64,000 nucleotides of DNA from NCBI GenBank assembly GCA_900543475.1, contig UQRU01000001.1, positions 30,870 to 94,869 of the forward strand, written 5' to 3'. Positions 24,478 through 32,438 of the stretch are shown here, in pieces. Below the pieces are notes generated by a model. That model worked only from the letters and a program-made list of their open reading frames with translations, was not told the DNA's origin and did no database searches. The position numbers and the translations under genes were made by a program. Position 1 is the first letter of the stretch. The number at the start of each line of letters is the position of its first letter. This stretch comes from an uncultured Eubacteriales bacterium (GTDB lineage: Bacteria; Bacillota; Clostridia; Christensenellales; CAG-138).

Positions 24478-25062
24478 ATGGCCTTTTTTCTTATTATAAT
24501 TTCCATATCCTTGGGGATGGCGGGCCTTCTATGGAATACGCCCCTTTCCTTTTTTCTGCATTGGGAAGGGAAAGAGATCCGGCTGCATGTTTCCTTACGG
24601 ACGTTTTTCGGCCTTGTACCCATCGGCATGGATATGGCGGTGCAATACTTTCCCCTGCGGCTGTATTTGGGACGGCGGCAGCTCCCTTTGGGCAAACAGC
24701 ATACAGGAAGAAGATCATGGAAGGGTTTGGGGAAAGCGTTGGCTTCCCAGCGGGCCGCATGGTTCGCCTTGGACCGGCTGCGGCTGTTGGGCAAAGTGGG
24801 GAAACTGGGGGACGCATACCGATCCGTGCTATACGCTGGGGCGTTGCATATCGGGGCGGATTGCTTGTTCCAGGTACTGTTTCAGCCCGATGCGCTGGAG
24901 ATCCAGGTGGCGCCCATATGGGACTGCCGGTGCTTTTGGGTGAAACTGGAAGGCATAGGAACCCTGCGGCCTTGGCAGATTATAGGTATTGCCATTGGGC
25001 ATCAAATACGTAGGAGCAGGCGAGGTAAAAAGATATGGCACACCCCATCGAAAACATTATGA
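24478..25062 (+). CDS. DUF2953 family protein
   Basis: 194 residues: an N-terminal membrane helix (about residues 3-20) followed by a beta-rich soluble domain with LHWEGKEIRLHVSLRTFFGLVP and a basic C-terminus. Matches DUF2953 (Bacillus YtfI), which precedes gerW/ytfJ in many spore formers; role in spores is not defined. An AGGGGAC ribosome binding region precedes the ATG. It overlaps gerW by 28 bases, so the two are almost certainly co-translated. Confidence 0.8.
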   Translation: MAFFLIIISISLGMAGLLWNTPLSFFLHWEGKEIRLHVSLRTFFGLVPIGMDMAVQYFPLRLYLGRRQLPLGKQHTGRRSWKGLGKALASQRAAWFALDRLRLLGKVGKLGDAYRSVLYAGALHIGADCLFQVLFQPDALEIQVAPIWDCRCFWVKLEGIGTLRPWQIIGIAIGHQIRRSRRGKKIWHTPSKTL

Positions 25063-25487
25063 AAACCACCATGGAAGAAATTAAGCAGATGGTGGATGTC
25101 AATACCGTGGTGGGCACCCCCATCCTGACAGGTACGGAGACCATGATCCTACCCGTATCCAAAGTAAGCGTGGGATTCTTTTCGGGAGGCGGCGAATACG
25201 GTGGGGCAAAGCCGGCAAAAGGCCCGTGCCCCATTGCAAAGAGCGGTGGAGAACTGGCCATGGAACAGGAAGAAAAAGGATATCCCTTTGCGGGGGCATC
25301 CATTGGAGGCATGACCTTGACCCCCTTGGCATTCTTGTCCGTGACCAACGGGACCGTAAAGGTTTTGCCGGCCCAGAGTAATACCACCTTGGATCGGGCC
25401 ATTGAATTGATACCAGAGGCGATCACCACCTTGGAGCAAGCGATTTCCGGTTTGTGCAATAAGAAAGGGGCAGAGGAAGCAAAATGA
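25035..25487 (+). CDS. gerW: GerW (YtfJ) family spore protein
   Basis: 150 residues. The family core ENIMKTTMEEIKQMVDVNTVVGTPI, the glycine-rich SVGFFSGGGEYG and the GASIGGMTLTPLAFL blocks (each quoted in part) are present. GerW in Bacillus is needed for normal germination through SleB localisation. Embedded in the end of DUF2953 and overlapping dacF by 4 bases, which gives one forespore operon of three genes. Confidence 0.93.
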   Translation: MAHPIENIMKTTMEEIKQMVDVNTVVGTPILTGTETMILPVSKVSVGFFSGGGEYGGAKPAKGPCPIAKSGGELAMEQEEKGYPFAGASIGGMTLTPLAFLSVTNGTVKVLPAQSNTTLDRAIELIPEAITTLEQAISGLCNKKGAEEAK

Positions 25488-26611
25488 TAGGGCGGCAAGT
25501 AAGGCGGTATCTAGCAGGCGCCATCGCCATCCTGTCCCTATGGGCCGCTCTGCCCGCCCTAGCAGATCAACAGCCGGTATCCAGCGCAGCGGGGGCCATC
25601 TTAATGGAAGCCACCACAGGGAAGGTACTGTATGCGAAAAACGCCCATCAGCAGTTGCCCATGGCTAGCACCACAAAGATTATGACGGCATTGCTGGCCA
25701 TTGAGCATGGGGATTTAGACGAGATGGTCACCACCGATGCCAGCGCCTATGGGGTTGAGGGTTCCAGCATGTATTTGCAGCTGGAGGAGACGGTGAGCCT
25801 GCGGGATCTACTCTATGGGCTCATGTTGGCTTCCGGAAACGATGCTGCCGTGGCCATTGCGGTGCATATCGGCCATGGCGTGGCGCAGTTTGCCAACATG
25901 ATGAACCAGCGAGCTAAGGCCCTGGGCGCGTTTAACACCAATTTTGTCACCCCCAACGGTTTACCGGACCCAGACCATTATACGACGGCCTACGATCTAG
26001 CTTGCATCGCGGCGGCGGCCATGCAAAATCCCACCTTTCGGGAGATCGTATCCACCCAATATTATCGAACCAGCACGGGGGCTGTGCCCAGGACATTTAA
26101 AAACAAGAACAAGATCCTATGGAATTACGAGGGGGGAAACGGGATCAAAACTGGCTATACCAAGGCTGCCGGCCGGTGCCTGGTGTTTGCGGCGGAACGG
26201 GACGGGATGCAGCTGGTGGGGGTGTTGCTCAATTGCAGCGATATGTTCGAGGAAGCGGAAATGCTGTTGGATTACGGCATGGAGCATTATGAAATGACGC
26301 CGTTGGTAAGAGGCGGGCAAGCCATTGCCAACGTATATGTGGCGGATGGGATGAAAAACCGGTTGGCACTTTGCCCGGGGGAAGATATAATGGTACCTGT
26401 GGAAAAGGATGGGAGCAGCTTATATAAGACCCGGGTGCTGCTACCAGATGGGCTAACGGCTCCCATAACCGCAGGGCAGACTTGCGGGGAGGTGGAGGTC
26501 CTGGAAGAAGACGGGACCCTGCGGGCCAAATTTGACCTGCTCGCCATGGAGGACGTGGACCAGGCCACAGTAGGCTTCTATATAAAGAAGCTATTCCGCA
26601 ACATGACATAG
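25484..26611 (+). CDS. dacF: DacF-type D-alanyl-D-alanine carboxypeptidase
   Basis: 375 residues with signal peptide (ending PALAD). The S11 active-site motifs are all intact: MASTTKIM (SxxK), LASGNDAA (SxN) and GIKTGYTK (KTG). A C-terminal beta domain and an amphipathic helix FYIKKLFRNM for membrane attachment follow. DacF trims stem peptides of the spore cortex peptidoglycan in Bacillus. Compare the inactive paralogue at 21.0 kb. Confidence 0.95.
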   Translation: MIGRQVRRYLAGAIAILSLWAALPALADQQPVSSAAGAILMEATTGKVLYAKNAHQQLPMASTTKIMTALLAIEHGDLDEMVTTDASAYGVEGSSMYLQLEETVSLRDLLYGLMLASGNDAAVAIAVHIGHGVAQFANMMNQRAKALGAFNTNFVTPNGLPDPDHYTTAYDLACIAAAAMQNPTFREIVSTQYYRTSTGAVPRTFKNKNKILWNYEGGNGIKTGYTKAAGRCLVFAAERDGMQLVGVLLNCSDMFEEAEMLLDYGMEHYEMTPLVRGGQAIANVYVADGMKNRLALCPGEDIMVPVEKDGSSLYKTRVLLPDGLTAPITAGQTCGEVEVLEEDGTLRAKFDLLAMEDVDQATVGFYIKKLFRNMT

Positions 26612-26664
26612 GATGGAAAGCCGGCCTTTTGCCCTGCGGGGAGGGGATTTGGACGACCACCTGT

Positions 26665-26693
26665 AAAAAGCCTTGCCTTGGGCAGGGCTTTTC
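26665..26693 (+). terminator. Terminator after dacF
   Basis: AAAGCCTTGCC pairs with GGCAGGGCTTT (one G-T pair) around a TTG loop, with A-run before and T-run after, so it could work in both directions. Ends the dacF operon before rluB. Confidence 0.82.
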
Positions 26694-26760
26694 GGCATAG
26701 GGACGCAAGCCGAAGGCAAGCGATGCCGGAAAAATCCATTGGGCGTAAGGGGGAATCGGA

Positions 26761-27480
26761 ATGCGGCTGCAAAAATATATGGCGGAGGCAGGTATTGCTT
26801 CCCGCCGTAAGTGCGAGGAACTGATCCAGGCGGGCCGAGTGAAGGTCAATGGCCAGGTCGCTATCCTGGGGGCGTGCGTGGAGCCGCTACAGGATTTGGT
26901 CGAGGTGGATGGGGAGCCCCTTGGGAAAAGCCAGCAGAAGGTGACGGTAATACTCAACAAGCCACGGGGGGTCATGTGTACCGCCCAGGACCCCCAGGGG
27001 CGGCCTACGGTTGGCGACTATGTGAAGGACTTGCCTGTAAGGGTATACAATGCAGGCCGCTTGGATTATGATTCCGAAGGGTTGTTGGTAATGACCAACG
27101 ATGGGGAGCTGGCCTATAAGCTGACCCATCCCCGCTTTTGTATGGACAAGACCTATGCAGCTATTTGCGACGGATTGCTTACAAAGGCGCAGATCGCTGC
27201 GCTGGAACAGGGGGTCCAGCTGGAGGACGGGCCTACCCATCCTGCCAAGGTCCGGGAGGTCTTCAAGCTGCGCAACGGGAACACCGCCTTTAATATCACC
27301 ATACACGAGGGCCGGAATCGGCAAGTCCGGCGGATGCTGGAAGCGGTAGGGCACGAAACCCTTGCCCTTAAGCGGGTCGCCTTGGGGCCCTTGCGCCTGG
27401 GAGACCTGCCCAGCGGGACATATAGGTCTTTGACAGCCCAGGAATGGGACGAACTGCATGCATGGCTACGCAGCCATTAG
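26761..27480 (+). CDS. rluB: Pseudouridine synthase, RluB family
   Basis: 239 residues. N-terminal S4 domain (RLQKYMAEAGIASRRKCEELIQAGRV in part: IASRRKCEELIQAGRV), then the catalytic domain with the aspartate-bearing GRLDYDSEGLLVMTNDGE and the HEGRNRQVRRMLEAVGH block. Modifies 23S rRNA. Conserved downstream of scpAB/dacF in Bacillota. Confidence 0.93.
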   Translation: MRLQKYMAEAGIASRRKCEELIQAGRVKVNGQVAILGACVEPLQDLVEVDGEPLGKSQQKVTVILNKPRGVMCTAQDPQGRPTVGDYVKDLPVRVYNAGRLDYDSEGLLVMTNDGELAYKLTHPRFCMDKTYAAICDGLLTKAQIAALEQGVQLEDGPTHPAKVREVFKLRNGNTAFNITIHEGRNRQVRRMLEAVGHETLALKRVALGPLRLGDLPSGTYRSLTAQEWDELHAWLRSH

Positions 27481-27540
27481 AAAAAAATATAACAAACCCA
27501 TGAGAGATTAAAATATCGTTGGTAAAATTGACAAATCTCC

Positions 27541-27569
27541 TTGCGTACAAGTCTGTATTTATGTACAAT
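27541..27569 (+). promoter_or_regulatory. Promoter of the oxaloacetate decarboxylase operon
   Basis: TTGCGT (27541-27546), 17 bases, TACAAT (27564-27569), 110 bases before oadG. A perfect TTGACA also occurs at 27528-27533 but has no -10 at the right spacing. The leader contains an inverted repeat CTTGAG/CTCAAG (27588-27606). Confidence 0.5.
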
Positions 27570-27678
27570 ATAAGTAATCGGGTTTTACTTGAGGAGATCA
27601 CTCAAGAGAACTATTATAACTACATCTTATATCAATTTACTCTTGAAAAAGAATTATTAAGAAGGGAGGAACACAATC

Positions 27679-28089
27679 ATGCAAAACATCAGTCCGTGGT
27701 TTGTGCTTGTGCTTGGCATGGCGACGGTTTTCATCGGGCTCATTTGCTTGATCTTGCTCACAAAGATTATGAGCGCTGTAATGGTCAAGAACAAAAGCGC
27801 GGCGCCTGCTGCCCAGGAAAAAGCCAAAGTGCCTGTGGCGCAGGCCGCGGCCGTTCCTGCAGCGCTGAACATAGGGGACCGCAAGCTGTTGGATGCCATT
27901 CTTGCCGCATCCATTGCATGCGCCATGGGGACAGAGCCCCAGGGCTTGCGCATCCATTCCATTCGCTGCTTGTCCGCAGCCCCGGTAGGGGATCGCGGCC
28001 AGTTTGTAGCCGCGGTATCCGCGGCGGTAGCCACGGCCATGGGCACCGAGCCCCAAGGCTTACGGATCCATAGCATCAAACGCGTTTAA
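27679..28089 (+). CDS. oadG: OadG-like gamma subunit with an internal duplication
   Basis: 136 residues: a membrane helix (about residues 8-30), an Ala/Pro-rich linker, then a C-terminal domain. The gamma subunit anchors the carboxyltransferase to the membrane in sodium-pumping decarboxylases. Unusually the segment AMGTEPQGLRIHSI occurs twice (about residues 81-95 and 120-134), each preceded by an Ala-rich helix. The two copies differ at many synonymous bases, which indicates an old duplication kept by selection. A GGGAGGAAC ribosome binding site precedes the ATG. Confidence 0.83.
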   Translation: MQNISPWFVLVLGMATVFIGLICLILLTKIMSAVMVKNKSAAPAAQEKAKVPVAQAAAVPAALNIGDRKLLDAILAASIACAMGTEPQGLRIHSIRCLSAAPVGDRGQFVAAVSAAVATAMGTEPQGLRIHSIKRV

Positions 28090-28131
28090 TCCCAACCACA
28101 AATTTTACAAAATCATCAGGAGGATGTATTC

Positions 28132-28503
28132 ATGCGTAAATTCATCGTCAACGTCAACGGTTCTTCTTATGAAGTTGAAGTAGAAGAGATCGCCGCCGGC
28201 GCCGCTCCCGTTGCGGCCCCCGCTCCCGCTGCCGCGCCTGCTGCGCCCGCTCCTGCCCCCGCTGCTGCGCCCGTGCAGGCTGCCGCCGGCCAAGAGTCCG
28301 TAGAAGCGCCCATGCCTGGCAACATCATGGATGTCCGCGTGAAGGTGGGCGATGTGGTCAAGAGCGGCGATGTGTTGGCCATTCTAGAAGCGATGAAGAT
28401 GGAAAATGAGATCATGGCCCCCCGGGATGGCAAGGTGGTGGCTGTAAACGTGGCCAAGGGCGCTACTGTCAATTCCGGCGATGTGCTGGTAGTGCTGGCC
28501 TAA
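28132..28503 (+). CDS. Biotin carboxyl carrier protein of the decarboxylase
   Basis: 123 residues: a short N-terminal domain, an Ala-Pro linker (about residues 21-56) and a biotinyl domain with the biotinylation site EAMKMEN. It carries the carboxyl group between OadA and OadB. The name in related systems varies (MmdC, GcdC). The codon use is biased to GCC/CCC in the linker. Confidence 0.93.
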   Translation: MRKFIVNVNGSSYEVEVEEIAAGAAPVAAPAPAAAPAAPAPAPAAAPVQAAAGQESVEAPMPGNIMDVRVKVGDVVKSGDVLAILEAMKMENEIMAPRDGKVVAVNVAKGATVNSGDVLVVLA

Positions 28504-28517
28504 GGCATGTCTCCAAG

Positions 28518-28542
28518 CCCGGCGGCCTGACCAGCCGCCGGG
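28518..28542 (+). repeat. GC-rich hairpin inside the oad operon
   Basis: Perfect 9-base stem CCCGGCGGC/GCCGCCGGG with a 7-base loop, no T-run. A stable element after the carrier-protein gene; may protect the upstream message or reduce downstream transcription. Confidence 0.6.
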
Positions 28543-28621
28543 CGGACGCTCCGCCGCCGATTTAGGCGGGGAGCCCAATATGGCTGCTTGTAGCCATGCC
28601 GACTGACCTAAGGAGTTCTTC

Positions 28622-29818
28622 ATGCAGAATTATATAGAACCAATTCAGGACTTTATCAAGTCCACGGGTTTTTCTCAGCTGGCTGAAAATCCGCTGTGCC
28701 TGGTAATGATCGCCATTGCCTGCCTGCTGATGTACTTGGCCATCGTGAAGAAATACGAACCCATGCTGCTGTTGACCATCGCCTTTGGTATGCTGCTGAC
28801 CAACCTGCCCGGCGCCAATATGTACCATACCTATCTCTATGAGGGCGGACATGTGAACTGGGCGCAGTTCAGCCAGGATGCAGGCTTGATCGACTATTTG
28901 TACCTGGGTGTGAAGTTGGGGATCTATCCATCCCTGATCTTCATGGGGGTAGGCGCCATGACGGACTTTGGCCCCTTGATCGCCAATCCCCGCAGCCTGC
29001 TGCTAGGGGCGGCTGCCCAGCTGGGCATCTTTGTTGCCTTTATGGGCGCATTGGCCCTTTCGGATATTTTCCCCGGAATCCAGTTTGGCTATAACGAAGC
29101 CGCTTCCATCGGCATCATCGGCGGCGCAGACGGGCCTACGGCTATCTATGTGACCTCCCAACTCGCCCCGACCCTTCTGGGCCCCATCGCAGTGGCGGCG
29201 TATAGCTATATGGCCCTGGTCCCGGTGATCCAGCCCCCCATCATGAAGGCGCTTACCACCAAGGCAGAACGTCGAATCGTCATGAAACAGCTGCGGCCCG
29301 TTTCCAAGGCGGAAAAGATCGTATTCCCCATCGTGGTCACCATTTTCGTTTCCCTGTTGCTGCCCTCCGCCGCGCCGTTGATCGGTATGCTGATGCTGGG
29401 CAACCTATTTAGGGAGAGCGGCGTGGTGGACCGGCTCAGCAAGACCGCCCAAAACGAGCTGATCAACATCGTTACCATTTTCCTGGGGGTTTCCGTTGGC
29501 GCTACCGCCACCGCCGAAGCCTTCCTCAACGGGCAGACCTTGGGTATCTTCGCCATGGGCGTGATCGCTTTCGCCTTTGGAACGGCTGGCGGCGTGCTGC
29601 TTGCCAAGCTGATGAACCTATTCTCCAAGGATAAGATCAATCCCCTCATCGGCTCCGCCGGCGTTTCCGCCGTGCCCATGGCCGCCCGGGTATCCCAGGT
29701 GGTGGGCCAGAAGGAGAATCCCGGCAACTTCCTGCTCATGCATGCCATGGGCCCCAATGTGGCCGGCGTTATCGGCAGCGCCATTGCCGCGGGCGTGTTC
29801 CTGGCGCTGTTCCTCTAA
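28622..29818 (+). CDS. oadB: OadB, sodium-translocating beta subunit
   Basis: 398 residues with about nine to eleven membrane helices. The conserved [17 protein letters not shown] (about residues 165-180) contains the aspartate essential for sodium translocation in the family, and the [15 protein letters not shown] block is typical. Decarboxylation of carboxybiotin drives Na+ export. Start ATG 28622 after AAGGAGTTCTTC. Followed by oadA after 38 bases. Confidence 0.96.
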   Translation: MQNYIEPIQDFIKSTGFSQLAENPLCLVMIAIACLLMYLAIVKKYEPMLLLTIAFGMLLTNLPGANMYHTYLYEGGHVNWAQFSQDAGLIDYLYLGVKLGIYPSLIFMGVGAMTDFGPLIANPRSLLLGAAAQLGIFVAFMGALALSDIFPGIQFGYNEAASIGIIGGADGPTAIYVTSQLAPTLLGPIAVAAYSYMALVPVIQPPIMKALTTKAERRIVMKQLRPVSKAEKIVFPIVVTIFVSLLLPSAAPLIGMLMLGNLFRESGVVDRLSKTAQNELINIVTIFLGVSVGATATAEAFLNGQTLGIFAMGVIAFAFGTAGGVLLAKLMNLFSKDKINPLIGSAGVSAVPMAARVSQVVGQKENPGNFLLMHAMGPNVAGVIGSAIAAGVFLALFL

Positions 29819-29856
29819 TGCCCGTGCCCTCTACCGTCTTTTAGGAGGTTTATTGA

Positions 29857-31326
29857 ATGGCACATAAACTTATGATCACCGATACCATCCTGCGCGATGC
29901 CCACCAGTCCCAGGCAGCTACCCGTATGCGGGTAGAGGATATGCTTCCCGCCTGCGATATCCTGGATAGCATCGGCTATTATTCCCTAGAATGCTGGGGC
30001 GGCGCTACCTTTGATAGCTGCCTGCGCTTCCTGAACGAAGATCCCTGGGACCGGCTTCGTAAGCTGAAAAAAGCTCTGCCTCATACCAAGCTGCAGATGC
30101 TGTTCCGGGGCCAGAACATCCTGGGCTATAAGCATTATGCTGACGACGTGGTGGAGCAGTTCTGCCGCAAGGCCATTGAAAACGGCATCGATGTCATCCG
30201 TATTTTCGATGCGCTGAACGATGTGCGCAACCTGGAAGCCGCCATCAAGTTCACCAAGAAGTACGGCGGCATCTGCGAGCCTGCCATCAGCTACACCATC
30301 AGCCCTGTGCACAACGAGGACTATTTCGTCAAGCTGGCCAAGGAACTGGTCCAGATGGGCGCAGATAACATCTGCATCAAGGATATGGCCAACCTGCTGC
30401 TGCCCTATGACGCCTATTCCTTGGTGAAGCGGCTCAAGAGCGAGGTGGATGTCCCCATCCATCTGCATACCCATAATACCACCGGCACCGGCGATATGAC
30501 CTATCTGATGGCGGTGCAGGCGGGTGTGGACATCGTGGATTGCGCTTTGTCCCCTCTGGCCAACGGCACTTCCCAGCCCGCTACAGAGTCCCTGGTGGCG
30601 ACCCTGAAGGGCACGGAATACGATACTGGCTATGATTTGGAGCTGCTGGCTAAAGCGGCCAAGCATTTCCGCGGCGTTGCCCAGAAGCTCAAGGAGCAGG
30701 GCAGCCTGGACCCCAAGGTGCTCAGCGTGGATACCAACACCCTGATCTATCAGGTGCCCGGCGGCATGCTCAGCAACTTGATTTCCCAGCTGAAGCAAGC
30801 AGGGAAGGAAGAGAAGTACTATGACGTGCTGGCGGAGATCCCGGTGGTGCGCAAGGACTTCGGCTATCCGCCACTGGTAACCCCCACCAGCCAGATCGTT
30901 GGTACCCAGGCCGTGTTCAATGTGCTCATGGGCCGGTACAAGACCTTCCCCAAGGAATCCAAAGCCCTGTTGGCCGGCGAATACGGCGCCCTGCCCGGCG
31001 AGGTAAACGAAGAAGTGCGCAAGATGGCCATCGGCGATAAGAAGCCTATCACCTGCCGCCCCGCTGACCTGCTGGCCCCTGAGCTGGACAAATACCGGGA
31101 GGAGATCAAGGACTATATGGAGCAGGAAGAGGATGTGCTTAGCTACGCCCTGTTCCCCCAGGTAGCCATGAAGTTCTTCGAGGCCAGGAAGGCGGCCCGG
31201 GAACCCAAGCCTGTGGAACCCGCTCCCGCGCCTGCAGCGGCGGCTGCGGCTCCGGCCCCGGCCCCGGCCCCTGCACCGGCGCCCGCCGGCGTTACTACCC
31301 TGTATGTGGAGGATCTCTCCATCTAA
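29857..31326 (+). CDS. oadA: OadA-like carboxyltransferase (oxaloacetate decarboxylase alpha) without biotin domain
   Basis: 489 residues. The DRE-TIM barrel carboxyltransferase core is clear: DTILRDAHQSQAATRM at the N-terminus, MLFRGQN, CIKDMANLL with the modified lysine region, and HLHTHNTTGTG metal ligands. The C-terminal conserved-carboxylase domain follows. The last 35 residues are an Ala-Pro tract ending VTTLYVEDLSI; in fused family members such a linker leads into the biotinyl domain, which here is a separate protein (28132-28503). No biotin carboxylase gene is nearby, which fits a decarboxylase rather than pyruvate carboxylase. Confidence 0.92.
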   Translation: MAHKLMITDTILRDAHQSQAATRMRVEDMLPACDILDSIGYYSLECWGGATFDSCLRFLNEDPWDRLRKLKKALPHTKLQMLFRGQNILGYKHYADDVVEQFCRKAIENGIDVIRIFDALNDVRNLEAAIKFTKKYGGICEPAISYTISPVHNEDYFVKLAKELVQMGADNICIKDMANLLLPYDAYSLVKRLKSEVDVPIHLHTHNTTGTGDMTYLMAVQAGVDIVDCALSPLANGTSQPATESLVATLKGTEYDTGYDLELLAKAAKHFRGVAQKLKEQGSLDPKVLSVDTNTLIYQVPGGMLSNLISQLKQAGKEEKYYDVLAEIPVVRKDFGYPPLVTPTSQIVGTQAVFNVLMGRYKTFPKESKALLAGEYGALPGEVNEEVRKMAIGDKKPITCRPADLLAPELDKYREEIKDYMEQEEDVLSYALFPQVAMKFFEARKAAREPKPVEPAPAPAAAAAAPAPAPAPAPAPAGVTTLYVEDLSI

Positions 31327-31348
31327 CAGCAGCAAGGAGCTCAAAAGC

Positions 31349-31375
31349 AAAGGGACTGGTTTTCCAGTCCCTTTT
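31349..31375 (+). terminator. Terminator after oadA
   Basis: Perfect 11-base stem AAAGGGACTGG/CCAGTCCCTTT around TTTT, then further T. Ends the oad operon. Confidence 0.94.
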
Positions 31376-31531
31376 CACATGCTTGGAATACTGGCGTTTC
31401 TAAACCGATAGGTATTACGGGCCAGGAAAGGGAAGGAAACCGAGATATTATGGCTGGGTCGGGAAAACAAAGGGGCGTTGCCTTTCCATGTTGCCGTCCC
31501 TATGGGCGACTTTCATTTGCCTGTGGGTGTT

Positions 31532-31543
31532 GCAAGAATTGCA
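31532..31543 (+). repeat. Operator-like repeat, upstream copy
   Basis: GCAAGAATTGCA: the half-sites GCAA and TTGC are themselves inverted around GAA. The same 12 bases occur in reverse orientation at 31601-31612, on the other side of the surE promoter. Confidence 0.45.
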
Positions 31544-31559
31544 TCCTATGGATTTTTTA

Positions 31560-31588
31560 TTGCCTTTTTCATTTGAATTTGCTACAAT
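31560..31588 (+). promoter_or_regulatory. Promoter of surE operon
   Basis: TTGCCT (31560-31565), 17 bases, TACAAT (31583-31588) with an extended -10 TGC immediately before. 53 bases from the surE start. Confidence 0.62.
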
Positions 31589-31600
31589 AATGCAAGTACG

Positions 31601-31612
31601 TGCAATTCTTGC
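31601..31612 (-). repeat. Operator-like repeat, downstream copy
   Basis: TGCAATTCTTGC, the reverse complement of 31532-31543. It falls in the early transcribed region. A related TGCAAGTACGTGCA palindrome overlaps just upstream (31591-31604). Confidence 0.45.
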
Positions 31613-31641
31613 GTCATTCTTGAAGGAGGCTCCTGGCCAAT

Positions 31642-32421
31642 ATGCAAATCATGTTAACCAACGACGATGGGGTATATGCCTATGGGATCCTGGCGCTGGC
31701 GAAGGCGCTTCAGGCCCAGGGGGGGCATCAGATCCACATTGTGGCGCCGGATCGCGAGCAAAGCGGAACGGCCCATTCGTTTACTTTTTTGACCCCTTTG
31801 CATGCGGAACCCGTCCGCTTGGAAGGGCTGGAAAATGGGGACGCTTTTGGGGTAAGCGGTACGCCTACAGACTGCGTCAAGGTGGGAGTGAGCAATCTAT
31901 TGGCGGATAAGCCGGATTGTATTATATCGGGGATCAATCATGGGCAAAATCTGGGCATAGACACCACCTATTCGGGTACGGTATCCGCAGCGTTAGAAGG
32001 GGCGTTATTGGGCATTCCCAGCATGGCGGTGTCCCTGGTAGGGAGCATGCGAAAGCTGGGCGATAAGAAACAAGCCTATTTTGACGCCGCAGCCAATATC
32101 GCGGCGGCATTGCTGCCCCGTTTTCTGCAAAGCGGCAGTTTGCTATGGAATGTCAATATTCCGGCCTTGCCCCAGGAGCAGATCCGCGGAGTGCGCTTTA
32201 CGCCCCTGGCTAGGCAGATTTACGACGGCACATATGTGGAGCGGGAGGACCCCCGGGATAGAAGGTATTTTTGGACGCCGGTCAGCGTCCACTATACCCA
32301 TGATACCCAAACGGATTGCGATATCCGTTGGGTACAGGAAGGCTATATTGCCATTACGCCCTTGGTGCAGGATATGACGGATTATCCAGCCTTGCAGCGG
32401 ATGCAAAATGAGGCGGAATAA
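31642..32421 (+). CDS. surE: SurE, 5'-nucleotidase
   Basis: 259 residues. The N-terminal LTNDDGVYA metal site (paired aspartates), the VAPDREQSGTAHSFT segment and SGINHGQNLG are SurE hallmarks. It dephosphorylates nucleoside monophosphates and is linked to stationary-phase survival. An AAGGAGG site precedes by 12 bases. The downstream RpiR regulator begins after 17 bases, so they are likely co-transcribed. Confidence 0.95.
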   Translation: MQIMLTNDDGVYAYGILALAKALQAQGGHQIHIVAPDREQSGTAHSFTFLTPLHAEPVRLEGLENGDAFGVSGTPTDCVKVGVSNLLADKPDCIISGINHGQNLGIDTTYSGTVSAALEGALLGIPSMAVSLVGSMRKLGDKKQAYFDAAANIAAALLPRFLQSGSLLWNVNIPALPQEQIRGVRFTPLARQIYDGTYVEREDPRDRRYFWTPVSVHYTHDTQTDCDIRWVQEGYIAITPLVQDMTDYPALQRMQNEAE

Positions 32422-32438
32422 ATAGAGGAGACAAATAT

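Larger units (their letters stand above)
31376..31641. other. Intergenic region before surE
   Basis: No convincing gene. It contains an extended -10 promoter (31560-31588) and two inverted 12-base repeats that flank it (31532-31543 and 31601-31612). The first 130 bases show nothing recognisable. Confidence 0.55.

Noticed and set aside
27519-28073. 184-codon frame upstream of and overlapping oadG
   Set aside because: It crosses the promoter and leader and then reads oadG in another frame; translation is Cys/His-rich without a domain.
29986-31350. Long open frame (454 codons) on the minus strand
   Set aside because: It lies wholly antisense to oadA, has no recognisable domain or start signal, and is explained by the codon bias of oadA.
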